This document shows, in pieces, positions 33,744 through 42,397 of a stretch of DNA of 64,000 nucleotides; the first letter of the stretch is position 1, and every line of letters begins with the position of its first letter. This DNA comes from an uncultured Dyadobacter sp. GTDB taxonomy: Bacteria > Bacteroidota > Bacteroidia > Cytophagales > Spirosomataceae. The translations under genes and the position numbers were made by a program. Below the pieces are notes generated by a model. It did not search any database. It was given only the letters and a program-made list of their open reading frames with translations, and was not told where the DNA came from. The stretch covers positions 241,269-305,268 of the forward strand of contig NZ_CAMLSE010000008.1 in NCBI RefSeq assembly GCF_946482605.1. The letters are read 5' to 3'.

Positions 33744-35345
33744 CTATTTATCTTTGGTGGTGATGGAAACCACACCATTCGCGCCTTTCGAGCCGTAGAT
33801 TTTCGTTGCTTCTGCGCCTTTGAATACGTTGATACTCTCAATTGTATTCGAATCCATTGTTTTGATCAGGCTGGCATCTTCCAACACTTCGCCATCCAAT
33901 ATATATAATGGTTGGCTTTCAGTAAATGGCTGCCCTTCCGGCCAGCGGATTTGAATGTTTGAACTGAATCTTTCTCCTGTACGCATCTCAGGTTGTGCTT
34001 CCAAAGTCTTACCGGGCAGGATAACTTCGTTCCCGATTTTTTGCGCCGTAGGCTTTGAAACAGGTTTGAAACTTACAACCGTTGTCTCCTTCTCTTTTTT
34101 GGGATCCAAAGCTGTATCCTCTCCCTCATCTGCCAGCATAAAGTTGATAGGTACTGTAAACTTCACGCTAACGGCTTTCCCGTCCTGCTTACCGGGTGTC
34201 CATTTAGGAAACTTGGAAATCACACGGATCGCTTCTTCGTCGCAGCCAAAGCCAATGCCTTTCAGAATTTTTACGTCTTCAATATCTCCGGTAGACGTCA
34301 CGATGAAGTTGACAAAAACCTTTCCTTCTACGTTAGCTTTGGAGGCTGGTGTAGGATATTTGATATTCCGGCCCAGAAATTTGAACATTTCTTCATTTCC
34401 TCCGGGATATTCCGGAGCTTCTTCCACAACCGCGAAAATGGGTTCTTTGCCTCCCTTTTTCGCTTTCGTCTGCACGGTATCGTTTTCTTTTGACACCTGG
34501 CTTTCGCAGCCGGCGACGAGCAATGCGCTGGTTCCGATCATCGTTGCGGCAGCCACGTAGGTGCCCAGCATCCATTTGGATGTGCGGTTTTTATAGATCA
34601 TCTGGATACGGTTTTTTAATTGAGATGGTTTGAAAAAGTGGTTGGTCAGCGACGCAACAGGCGCATTGAGCGCATATGCGACGAGGAATTGGGCATAATA
34701 CTCACGGTTCGGGGCTTGCGCATCGGCCAGGTACTCGTGAATTTCTTGCAGCGACCGCTTGTACAACAGCAGCACGGGGTTGAACCAGAAAATGGTTCGT
34801 ATGATTTCGATTAAGAGAATGTCGACACTGTGGCGCTGTTCGGTATGCACCATTTCGTGCCGCAAAATGGCGTCGAAGTGGTTTTCGTAATCATTATGGT
34901 TGATCACGATCCATTTCAGGAATGAAAACGAACCTACGTCGTTGGAGTTGATCAGGATCACCGTGCAATCTTCCAGCTCGATGAGCTCGCCTGAGCGCAG
35001 GTATTTGACGAGCTGGGCGATGTTGCGGGCCAGTTGGAAGGCAGCTACGGCCAGTCCGGCGGCATAGATCATCTTCAGGATCTGTATCCATGTCCAGGCC
35101 TGCTGCTTTTCAGGAGCGTTGCTTACCACCGCAAACGCCGAGGCATTCATTTCGTACACTACGGGCAGTTCCGGCGCCGCCGCAGGATAAATGATCTCTG
35201 GTAATGCAAAGGCGATCAGCAGAGAGCCGATCAGATACCAGCGGTTCCACTGAAAGAACGTATGCTTGCGCAGCATCAGCCAGTAACAAGCATAGAGTAG
35301 CGTCCAGTAAAGGCTGACCTTGCCGATGTATAATAAAGTTTCCAT
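33744..35345 (-). CDS. M56 (BlaR1-like) metallopeptidase with TonB and receptor-plug domains
   Basis: 533 residues and paralogous to its downstream neighbour. The membrane peptidase part has the zinc motif HEMVHTEQRHS (about residue 167), and a last helix lies near residue 265 with a Cys after it. The periplasmic part has a TonB C-terminal domain (~305-390, EYPGGNEEMFKFLGRNIKYP) and ends with a TonB-receptor plug-like domain (PLYILDGEVL, INVFKGAEATKIYGSKGANG). This plug ending replaces the carboxypeptidase-like domain of the other copy. Both likely belong to a BlaI/BlaR1-type signalling operon led by the 124-residue regulator 13 bp upstream. Confidence 0.87.
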   Translation of the reverse strand: METLLYIGKVSLYWTLLYACYWLMLRKHTFFQWNRWYLIGSLLIAFALPEIIYPAAAPELPVVYEMNASAFAVVSNAPEKQQAWTWIQILKMIYAAGLAVAAFQLARNIAQLVKYLRSGELIELEDCTVILINSNDVGSFSFLKWIVINHNDYENHFDAILRHEMVHTEQRHSVDILLIEIIRTIFWFNPVLLLYKRSLQEIHEYLADAQAPNREYYAQFLVAYALNAPVASLTNHFFKPSQLKNRIQMIYKNRTSKWMLGTYVAAATMIGTSALLVAGCESQVSKENDTVQTKAKKGGKEPIFAVVEEAPEYPGGNEEMFKFLGRNIKYPTPASKANVEGKVFVNFIVTSTGDIEDVKILKGIGFGCDEEAIRVISKFPKWTPGKQDGKAVSVKFTVPINFMLADEGEDTALDPKKEKETTVVSFKPVSKPTAQKIGNEVILPGKTLEAQPEMRTGERFSSNIQIRWPEGQPFTESQPLYILDGEVLEDASLIKTMDSNTIESINVFKGAEATKIYGSKGANGVVSITTKDK

Positions 35346-35358
35346 GGCTAACAGTGGT

Positions 35359-35733
35359 TTACTGGTCGTTTTTGTGTTGATTGATCAGCTTCATAATCTC
35401 GTCCAGCTCCTTGGTGTTGAGGTCGTTGTCCTTCACGAAAAAGGAAACCAGATTGGGGAGCGAATTATCAAAGTAGTTAACCATCAGTTGCTTCATCTCA
35501 TGACGTTTGTATTCTTCTTCCGTGATGAGGGGAAAGTATTCATGCGTTTTTCCGTAGGCATTGTATCCCACCACCTCCTTTTTTTCAAGTATCCGGATAA
35601 TGGTCGATACGGTGTTATATGCGGGCTTGGGTTCCGGCATTTCGGCGAGAATGTCTTTCACAAAGGCCTTTCTGAGTTGCCAGAGAATCCTCATGACTTC
35701 TTCTTCTGCCCGCGTCAGGTTACGGATTTCCAT
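35359..35733 (-). CDS. BlaI/MecI/CopY-family repressor
   Basis: 124-residue winged-helix repressor: N-terminal LTRAEEEVMRILWQL helix, recognition region PKPAYNTVSTIIRILEKK, wing VVGYNAYGKTHEYFPL, then a C-terminal dimerisation helix (NLVSFFVKDN). Such repressors bind dyad operators as dimers and are inactivated by proteolysis after BlaR1-type M56 signalling, or by metal in CopY. No C-terminal CXC metal motif is present, so the proteolytic mode fits better. Two M56 genes follow directly (13 bp and 20 bp gaps). Two 16-bp dyads overlap its promoter (35785-35820). Confidence 0.92.
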   Translation of the reverse strand: MEIRNLTRAEEEVMRILWQLRKAFVKDILAEMPEPKPAYNTVSTIIRILEKKEVVGYNAYGKTHEYFPLITEEEYKRHEMKQLMVNYFDNSLPNLVSFFVKDNDLNTKELDEIMKLINQHKNDQ

Positions 35734-35774
35734 AGTGTTCTTTCTTTAAAATGGGTTACTAATAATAGGTAATT

Positions 35775-35820
35775 CAAATGTATGACTATTTGATTAGTTT
35801 CAAAACTATTTTATTAGTTA
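35775..35820 (-). promoter_or_regulatory. blaI promoter with twin repressor dyads
   Basis: On the minus strand the -7 box TACATTTG is at 35775-35782, and TTTG (-33) at 35801-35804, with an 18-bp spacer. A 16-bp direct repeat at 35785-35800 and 35805-35820 (20 bp apart, two helical turns) contains ACTA-N6-TAGT dyads. One dyad fills the spacer and the other overlaps the -33 side. This is a plausible autorepression site for the BlaI-type protein. Confidence 0.6.
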
Positions 35821-35825
35821 TTTGA

Positions 35826-35861
35826 AAAAAATAAAAAACCGCCTCAGGAAATGTGACGGTT
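35826..35861 (-). terminator. Intrinsic terminator of the second Uma2 gene
   Basis: Arms 35837-35843 and 35855-35861 pair over 7 positions with one wobble and are followed on the minus strand by a long U-rich tract, ~30 bp after the stop at 35893. It separates Uma2 from the blaI promoter. Confidence 0.7.
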
Positions 35862-35892
35862 AAAACCTGATTTCGCTATCTGGAATATCTTA

Positions 35893-36516
35893 TTATGCAA
35901 ATCCTGAACCTTTGCTGCGAAGATATTGGCCTTCATTACACATAGCGCCGGGCATGATCGCTACCTGGTGGTCCCAGTCAAAGGTTGTCCAGTTGCCTGG
36001 TGTGGCTATCATTACTTGTTTTGTTTCTGTAAAAAACCAGATTACTTTCTCCACGCCGAATTCGAGTAACTTCATCGTTTTTAATGCTACATACTTGCTC
36101 TCTGTGGCGTCTTCAAGCTCAATGCGGGTGTCGACTTCGATCGAGATTGTGGGAGGGACTTGTACATAATTTAGATCGATTTTGTCAATTGTGAGCACAT
36201 CTTTGTCAAAGATCATGATATCAGCGGCGAGATTGTTTCTCCGGTTAATATGCAAACCGGGCTCATTCGTAGCAATTATGTATCTGCCGCGATTGACCTG
36301 GTCAAAAAGGATACCAAGAAGATAACTGATAATATAAGTTTGTAGACCACTGCAACCCATGACGCCTTCCTCATTAATATTGCCCGCAAGAACTTCCTGA
36401 TAGCCCTTGTAGTAGTAAGGTTTGCCATCAATAATCTCGCGGATCAGCGATGTAGGAATGCTTTCTTCAAGAGCGCTTTCAGGAATATCGAAGCCAGGTG
36501 TAGGTGAAGCTATCAT
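35893..36516 (-). CDS. Uma2-family putative nuclease-fold protein (copy 2)
   Basis: 207-residue Uma2-type protein, not closely similar to the copy at 28827. It has the N-terminal LIREIIDGKPYYYKGYQEVL block, a long insertion with GCSGLQTYIISYLLGIL, the metal Asp in NNLAADIMIFDKD, Glu in PPTISIEVDT, and the C-terminal Lys segment LLEFGVEKVIWFF. Active-site-like residues are kept. The role of Uma2 proteins is unknown, although the fold resembles restriction-type nucleases. It is a single gene, flanked by a terminator and by the pyk hairpin. Confidence 0.82.
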   Translation of the reverse strand: MIASPTPGFDIPESALEESIPTSLIREIIDGKPYYYKGYQEVLAGNINEEGVMGCSGLQTYIISYLLGILFDQVNRGRYIIATNEPGLHINRRNNLAADIMIFDKDVLTIDKIDLNYVQVPPTISIEVDTRIELEDATESKYVALKTMKLLEFGVEKVIWFFTETKQVMIATPGNWTTFDWDHQVAIMPGAMCNEGQYLRSKGSGFA

Positions 36517-36620
36517 AGGTTGATATCGGTTAGCTACTATTGAATATACAAAAAATAAACATGGATATTCAGCCAGATGTGCAAAGTAACCCGTTAGATG
36601 ATCAAACGGGCCCGCAAAAT

Positions 36621-36652
36621 AAAAAGCGCCGGAATAAACTTCCGACGCCTTT
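36621..36652 (-). terminator. Intrinsic terminator of pyk
   Basis: Arms 36621-36634 and 36640-36652 pair with one bulge and one wobble; the minus-strand 3' side reads U-rich. It lies ~28 bp after the pyk stop. Confidence 0.7.
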
Positions 36653-36679
36653 GCCTAGTATAATGTATCGTGATCGATT

Positions 36680-38119
36680 CTACTCCACCACGCTCAATTT
36701 CACCGTATTCGTCTTGCGTTGTCTTGAAACCGGCATGCTCAGGGTGTTGATGAATACATCTCCTTTTTGCAATTCTCCTTTTTCGACCAGGAATGATTTG
36801 ATATCCTCGATCAGATCATCGGTAGAAACACCCTGATCGCGATCGTAAAAGAATACCTTCGTTCCCCAGTATAATGCGAGCTGGTTCATCAGCATTTTAT
36901 TGGATGTGAAAATCAGCAGATTGGCCTTTGGGCGGTGGTGCGACAAACGGAATGACGTATAGCCAGACCGTGTAATACCGATGATCGCCGCAGCTTGTGT
37001 ATCGCGCGCCAGACGGCATGCGCTCATCACCACATTGTCATTCAGTTTGTAGGTTCCAGGGGTGTCGTTAACAGCCGCGTGGTGTTTGAAATAAATGCTT
37101 TTGCTGTTAGCTTCCACTTTCTCAATGGTCCGGGTCATGCTTTCCACGGCCAGAAGCGGGTATTTACCGGAAGCAGTTTCAGCTGAAAGCATTACTGCAT
37201 CGGCACCGTCGAGTACCGAGTTCGCTACGTCGTTCAGCTCGGCGCGGGTTGCACGCGGGCTTTCGATCATACTTTCGAGCATTTGCGTAGCCACGATCAC
37301 AGGCTTGCCTGCGCGGTTGCATTTCTCGACGATCATTTTCTGGATCATCGGAACTTCTTCTGCCGGAAGTTCCACACCGAGGTCACCACGGGCAACCATG
37401 ATACCGTCCGTAGCTTCGATGATCTCATCGATATTCAGGATTGCTTCAGGCTTCTCGATTTTCGCTACAACGCGGGCGATCTTACCTTTGTTGGCAATAT
37501 ATTCCTTCACTTTTGTGATTTCTTCCGCAGTGCGAACGAACGACAAAGCGATCCATTCTACATTGTTTTCAAGACCGAAATCCAGATCTTCCCAGTCTTT
37601 CGGTGTTACCGAAGGCATCGAAACCCGCGTATTAGGCAGATTTACACCCTTTTTAGATTTCAGGTAACCACCATAAATAACCTCCGTGATTACATCCGTT
37701 CCTTCGATTCCGGTTACCAGCACTTCCAGTTTACCATCATCCATCAACACGCGGTCACCGATTTTTACATCATTGTACATTCCATCGTAAGGCGTGCTCA
37801 CTTTCTCGGCAGTACCCAGCACTTCGGTATTCGAAAGGATCAGTTTCTTTCCTGATTCGATCAGAACGCCGTCTTTCTCAGCTACAAGACCGATACGGAT
37901 CTTGGGGCCCTGCAAATCCTGAAGAATAGCCAGGTTAAGGCCGTGCTCTTCGTTGATTTCGCGGATGTTGGTAAGTCTTTCCAGATGGTCAGCGTGGGTG
38001 CCGTGGGAGAAGTTCAAACGGAACACGTTCACTCCTGCTTTGGCCAATGCGTATAATGTTTCTTTCGATTCCGAGGTAGGACCTACGGTTGCAACAATTC
38101 TGGTTTTTTTGGAAGACAT
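36680..38119 (-). CDS. pyk: Pyruvate kinase
   Basis: 479-residue glycolytic enzyme that transfers phosphate from phosphoenolpyruvate to ADP. Motifs: TRIVATVGPTSESKETL and VFRLNFSHGTHADH near the start, the catalytic segment VVAKIEKPEAILNIDEII, ATDGIMVARGDLGVELP, and MLSAETASGKYP; a B-domain lies between. The ATG at 38119 (MSSKKTRIVATVGP) is the family start; an in-frame upstream extension is non-homologous. It starts 28 bp after the priA stop on the same strand, so the two may be cotranscribed. Terminated by a hairpin. Confidence 0.96.
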   Translation of the reverse strand: MSSKKTRIVATVGPTSESKETLYALAKAGVNVFRLNFSHGTHADHLERLTNIREINEEHGLNLAILQDLQGPKIRIGLVAEKDGVLIESGKKLILSNTEVLGTAEKVSTPYDGMYNDVKIGDRVLMDDGKLEVLVTGIEGTDVITEVIYGGYLKSKKGVNLPNTRVSMPSVTPKDWEDLDFGLENNVEWIALSFVRTAEEITKVKEYIANKGKIARVVAKIEKPEAILNIDEIIEATDGIMVARGDLGVELPAEEVPMIQKMIVEKCNRAGKPVIVATQMLESMIESPRATRAELNDVANSVLDGADAVMLSAETASGKYPLLAVESMTRTIEKVEANSKSIYFKHHAAVNDTPGTYKLNDNVVMSACRLARDTQAAAIIGITRSGYTSFRLSHHRPKANLLIFTSNKMLMNQLALYWGTKVFFYDRDQGVSTDDLIEDIKSFLVEKGELQKGDVFINTLSMPVSRQRKTNTVKLSVVE

Positions 38120-38147
38120 AAAGTTAATGTGCAGTAAAAATGATGTT

Positions 38148-40643
38148 TTATAAACAATCCACGTCAATCACGACCTGGATGCTTTTTAGCGTCTTGTCAG
38201 TCAGTATGTCAATTACTTTTTCCTGAATAAATGACTTTGCCGCCTTAAAATTAATCTTTTCTCGTTCAAGTTTCACGAGAATGTCGAACAAAAACTGATT
38301 TCTTACTCTTTCTACGAGCGGAGGTTGTGGTCCTAAAACCCTGCTCGCGCCCAAATGGGCCGTCAGCTTTTCGGCCAATGCTTTTGCGGCCCGGCTGGCT
38401 GTTCCCTCGTCGACATGCTTGACTGTGACCTTTATCAACCGCGTGAAAGGCGGGTAGCTAAACTTCTCACGTTCTGCGATTTCTGCTTCATACATGCCCT
38501 CGTAGTCATTATTGATGATTTTCTCAAGCAATGGCTGGCCGGGATTAGCGGTTTGGATCAAAACCTTTCCGGGCTTGTCGGCCCGCCGGCCCGCGCGCCC
38601 GCTTACCTGCGTAAGCATCTGGAATGCGCGTTCGGATGCCCGGAATTCGGGGAAGTGGATAATGCGGTCGGCATCGAAAATACCAACCACGCTTACATTA
38701 TCGAAATCGAGTCCTTTGCTGACCATTTGGGTTCCCACCAGGATATCGATCCCGCCTTCCTCAAAATCCTGGATAATCTGCTGATAGGCATTCTTCGCCC
38801 TCGTAGTGTCGAGGTCCATCCGCTGCACACGCGCCTCCGGATACATGACGTTGATTTCCTCTTCGATCTTTTCAGTTCCGTACCCCATGGTCTTCACCTT
38901 GGGCGATCCGCAATGCGGACAGGTACGGGGGACTTCTTCCTTATGTCCGCAGTAATGGCAGCGTAATTCACGTGCCTTCATATGATAAGTAAGGCTTACG
39001 TCGCAATTGCCGCATTGCGAGATCCAGTTGCATTCTTCGCATTGCAGGTAGGGCGAATAGCCTCTGCGGTTCTGGAAGAGTATGGTCTGCTCTTTGTTTT
39101 TAAGGTTATATTCCAGATGATTCAGCAAGACAGATGAAAATTCATTCTTCATCTGTTTCTGCCTTTTTTCTTTCTTCGTATCGATCAGTTCGAAACGTGG
39201 CAATGCAGCATTGCCAAAACGTTGTTTGATTTCCACTAGCCCGTAACGGCCGCTTTTTGCATGGAAATAGCTTTCCAGGGATGGCGTCGCAGAGCCAAGA
39301 AGCGTTTTGCCCCGATGCATGTAGGACATAATGACGGCAACATCGCGTGCATTGTAACGGGGAGCCGGGTCGTGTTGTTTATAGGATGTTTCGTGCTCTT
39401 CGTCCACAATGATCAAGCCCAGGTTGTCGAAGGGCAGGAAAATGGCAGATCGTACGCCCACCACGAATTGAAATTTGCCGTCCAGAATGCCTTTCCATAC
39501 CTCCACACGTTCGTTGTCGGAGAATTTGGAATGGTAAATGCCCATTACATCGCCAAATACCTTTCGCAGCCTTACCACAATTTGTGTGGTCAAAGCGATT
39601 TCAGGGAGCAGGAACAGTACTTGCGAACCACTTTCCAGCACTTGTTTGATGAGTTCGATATAGACCTCTGTTTTTCCACTTCCGGTAATGCCATGGAGGA
39701 GTACGACCTCTTTTTCCTGAAAGAGCGCATGGATCTGCTGAGTCGCTTCCTGCTGCGAGTCCGTGAGCGTAATGTTTCCCAAAGTACTCGCCGGAATGTC
39801 ATCAAACCGGGATACGAATATTTCGAATTGCTCGAATATGCCTTTCTTAATCAGCGTGTTCAGGGAAGCATCCGAAATGCTGTCGTCCTGTGTGAATATG
39901 GATTTGTCGAGGCCTTTGTGATTTAATTCTGGATTATTGTAAACAGGAATGAAGCTGAGGTATTTCAGCAGAATCTCCTGTTGTTTGGGTGTTTTGTCAA
40001 GATCGTTGGCCAGTTTGGAAAGCACTTCACCGCTTGTGTACCGGGACGTTAACCTTATTTTCTTCGCTACTTTGGGCTTGTAACGTTCTTTCACCTCTTC
40101 ATACAGGATCACTGCTCTTTTCCCGACCAGCGATTTGATGATGGAGGTGATATTGGACTTTTGCAACAGTCTTTCCACCTCTTCATAGGAGAGGGTCTGG
40201 TGCTTCCGGATCTCTTCGAGGACTATGCGCTCCTGGTCGGTGAGCAAATCATCATATTCAAATTCCGGATTCAGTTGTATCCTTGATTGACTGGTTATTT
40301 TGAGTCCGGCCGGCAGCGCTACATTCATGACCTCGCCAATATTGCAGAGGTAATAGTCTGCGATCCAGTTGAACAGTTCCAGCTGATGGGAGGTGACGAT
40401 CGGCTGCTCATCCAGCAATTCCAGGATGTATTTGGCCTGGTATTTCACAGGCGGGTTGGAATGCAACTGCGCGACGACGGCCGTAATGACCCTTTTTTGC
40501 CCAAACTGCACGATAACCCTTGCACCGATTTTGATCAATGCCGTCATTTCCCTCGGAACCCGGTAGGTAAACAGGGAGGGAATGGGTACCGGCAGGATCA
40601 GGTCGGCAAAAAGAGTAGTTTCTTCCTCGAAAAGGGAGGTCAT
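38148..40643 (-). CDS. priA: Primosomal protein N' (replication restart helicase PriA)
   Basis: 831-residue superfamily 2 DNA helicase that reloads the replisome at stalled forks. The N-terminal 3'-DNA-binding and winged-helix region is followed by the helicase core with Walker A GITGSGKTEVY (about residue 325), DEEH box IVDEEHETSYKQHDPAPRYNARD, and motif VSGRAGRRADKPGKV. Between helicase lobes is the zinc-binding region, with Cys pairs CEECNWISQCGNC and CHYCGHKEE-(...)-CPHCG. The length is typical of Bacteroidota PriA (slightly over 800). pabC lies upstream on the same strand with ~42 bp between, and pyk downstream. Confidence 0.96.
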   Translation of the reverse strand: MTSLFEEETTLFADLILPVPIPSLFTYRVPREMTALIKIGARVIVQFGQKRVITAVVAQLHSNPPVKYQAKYILELLDEQPIVTSHQLELFNWIADYYLCNIGEVMNVALPAGLKITSQSRIQLNPEFEYDDLLTDQERIVLEEIRKHQTLSYEEVERLLQKSNITSIIKSLVGKRAVILYEEVKERYKPKVAKKIRLTSRYTSGEVLSKLANDLDKTPKQQEILLKYLSFIPVYNNPELNHKGLDKSIFTQDDSISDASLNTLIKKGIFEQFEIFVSRFDDIPASTLGNITLTDSQQEATQQIHALFQEKEVVLLHGITGSGKTEVYIELIKQVLESGSQVLFLLPEIALTTQIVVRLRKVFGDVMGIYHSKFSDNERVEVWKGILDGKFQFVVGVRSAIFLPFDNLGLIIVDEEHETSYKQHDPAPRYNARDVAVIMSYMHRGKTLLGSATPSLESYFHAKSGRYGLVEIKQRFGNAALPRFELIDTKKEKRQKQMKNEFSSVLLNHLEYNLKNKEQTILFQNRRGYSPYLQCEECNWISQCGNCDVSLTYHMKARELRCHYCGHKEEVPRTCPHCGSPKVKTMGYGTEKIEEEINVMYPEARVQRMDLDTTRAKNAYQQIIQDFEEGGIDILVGTQMVSKGLDFDNVSVVGIFDADRIIHFPEFRASERAFQMLTQVSGRAGRRADKPGKVLIQTANPGQPLLEKIINNDYEGMYEAEIAEREKFSYPPFTRLIKVTVKHVDEGTASRAAKALAEKLTAHLGASRVLGPQPPLVERVRNQFLFDILVKLEREKINFKAAKSFIQEKVIDILTDKTLKSIQVVIDVDCL

Positions 40644-40685
40644 TGTATAAAATCTTTAAATCTGCGGCAAGTAAGCAATTTGTGT

Positions 40686-41279
40686 TCAAGCAATCAATGA
40701 AACTTCGAGGGTAGCTGCGTGCTCCCAGTCGACCATTGCGTTGAACAGTCTGATATGGCTGAACGCTGGGATGTCTTCTTCCCTGATTTCAGCCGCTTCG
40801 ATCTCCCCGCGATCCAGCAGGAGCGCGCGTTGGGTACCGGGTAACAGCGGGGCGCTCGGCGTAAACCATCTTGTTCCGTCGAAGAACGCCACATTGCAAT
40901 AGTTGGAGTCGGTTACGAGACCTTTTTTTATGATCAGAATCTCATCGGCATCTCCGCGCATCGCAAAGAGCGTGTTCAGCGTATCCCGGTTGTCGTATTT
41001 GTAGGAATAATCAATTTTATCATGATAAACCCGGCGTATTTTATGGATTGATCGCCGCGCATAGGGCTCCCATTTAATGACTTCCACCTGGCTGCTGTAA
41101 GAAAGTCTGCATTTATACATTCCCTCGCCGACGTTTGCCGGAATTTCGAGGAGTTCGGCCAAAGTCCAGACATCTGTATGGCCAAACAGCTCGTGACGGG
41201 TTTTGTTCAGGCGTGCTTCGTGGTAGGGCAGGTTTTTTAAATGTCGATTTTCAACACAAATGGTTTCAAAGCACAGCAT
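40686..41279 (-). CDS. pabC: Aminotransferase class IV, likely aminodeoxychorismate lyase
   Basis: 197-residue PLP enzyme, shorter than the ~270 residues of E. coli PabC, as is common in Bacteroidota. It has a DYSYKYDNRDTL segment with the candidate Schiff-base Lys (about residue 93), the VTDSNYCNVAFFDG motif and the PLLPGTQRALLLDRG stretch. It converts aminodeoxychorismate to p-aminobenzoate and pyruvate for folate synthesis. The assignment rests on overlap with pabB: its ATG lies inside the pabB end (14 bp overlap). A branched-chain or D-amino-acid transaminase would be the alternative from the fold alone. Confidence 0.85.
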   Translation of the reverse strand: MLCFETICVENRHLKNLPYHEARLNKTRHELFGHTDVWTLAELLEIPANVGEGMYKCRLSYSSQVEVIKWEPYARRSIHKIRRVYHDKIDYSYKYDNRDTLNTLFAMRGDADEILIIKKGLVTDSNYCNVAFFDGTRWFTPSAPLLPGTQRALLLDRGEIEAAEIREEDIPAFSHIRLFNAMVDWEHAATLEVSLIA

Positions 41280-42294
41280 GCGGGACGTAGCTAAACGGGA
41301 GATAAACTTTATCGATGACTTCCTGATACTCGCTCAGTGCATTGCTGAGTGCGGTAATGCCGCCACCACTTTTAAATACCATACCTTTTTCATCCTGTTC
41401 GATGAAGCGGATCATCACAGCACTTTCGAAATGCTGCCCGTCGAAATAGCCCATTACGCCGGTGTAGTAACCTCTCTCATAGCCTTCGGCTTGCCGGATG
41501 ATTTGCAATGTGCTGGGTTTCGGCGCACCGGTTATGGAACCAGCCGGCAAAAGTTTCATTAGCAGATCACCGTATTGGCCATCGAATGAGCCGGGGAGTA
41601 AGCCTGCAATTTCAGAACTCACCTGCAAAAGTGTTTTGTCATGCGTATGAATGCGGTCGATGTACCGGTATCTTTCCACCCATACCTTTTCCGCGACCAT
41701 ACTGATGTCATTGCGGATCAGGTCCACGATCGTCGCGTGCTCGGCCGTTTCTTTATGATCGGAAAGAATTACATTTTCCGCGTCAGGCACGGAAGCGTCA
41801 ATGGTGCCTTTCATCGGAAATGAGGCAATGCGATTGCCCTTGATCCGAACGAATATCTCCGGTGAAAAACAGGCAAATTCATTTTTATAGAACAGCCGGT
41901 AAGGCGCCTCGCTGTGTTGAAAGATCTGTTGAAGTGTCAGGTTCGTTGTAATAGGGGTAGGAACCGAAAGGTTTACCAGAAATGAGTTGCCTGCCCTCAG
42001 ATTGTCCAGCACACAATTGAACCTGGCCTGGTAAGCATCGAATGCAATGGGTTGTTTGTCGAAATAAACGTGTTCGGGTAGCTCGCCCCGTTGCGCGTCA
42101 TCGTAATTCGTAAAGCCATTCAGGTTGAAGAGCATTTCGGATGGATCGACTTCGCTCAGCTTCCATGCAACTGGTTTTTGAAACTGATAATCCACCAAAA
42201 AAACGAAAGGGGTTTTTGCCCTGCCCCATTCATTTAATTTTTCGGTAAAGTCGCTGACCGCGTTTTTCAAGCTAAAATTGGTATTATCAGACAT
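41266..42294 (-). CDS. pabB: Aminodeoxychorismate synthase component I
   Basis: 342-residue chorismate-binding enzyme that makes 4-amino-4-deoxychorismate with ammonia from a PabA subunit, the folate p-aminobenzoate branch. Motifs: SFPMKGTIDAS, LSDHKETAEHATIVDLIRND and the chorismate site GSITGAPKPSTLQIIRQAE, YERGYYTGVMGYFDG, with FKSGGGITALSNALSEYQE at the C-terminus. It lacks the first ~100 residues of E. coli PabB, a common Bacteroidota form. PabA is not in the window. It overlaps pabC by 14 bp. Anthranilate synthase is a weaker alternative since pabC is adjacent. Confidence 0.87.
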   Translation of the reverse strand: MSDNTNFSLKNAVSDFTEKLNEWGRAKTPFVFLVDYQFQKPVAWKLSEVDPSEMLFNLNGFTNYDDAQRGELPEHVYFDKQPIAFDAYQARFNCVLDNLRAGNSFLVNLSVPTPITTNLTLQQIFQHSEAPYRLFYKNEFACFSPEIFVRIKGNRIASFPMKGTIDASVPDAENVILSDHKETAEHATIVDLIRNDISMVAEKVWVERYRYIDRIHTHDKTLLQVSSEIAGLLPGSFDGQYGDLLMKLLPAGSITGAPKPSTLQIIRQAEGYERGYYTGVMGYFDGQHFESAVMIRFIEQDEKGMVFKSGGGITALSNALSEYQEVIDKVYLPFSYVPHAVL

Positions 42295-42397
42295 CCTGAA
42301 CAGCTAGCGAATTTACAAAGTTCAGAAACCAATATCTAAATTAGGGGGTTAAAAGAGAGGCAAAGGCCGAAACCGGCCGAAGGATAGCTGAACCAAA

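Noticed and set aside
39261..39926. 221-residue plus-strand frame
   Set aside because: Antisense to priA.
42366..42380. GGCCGAAACCGGCC palindrome in the ypdA leader as another heptamer array
   Set aside because: The two GCCGA copies are 10 bp apart, not 7, so it is a simple small hairpin.
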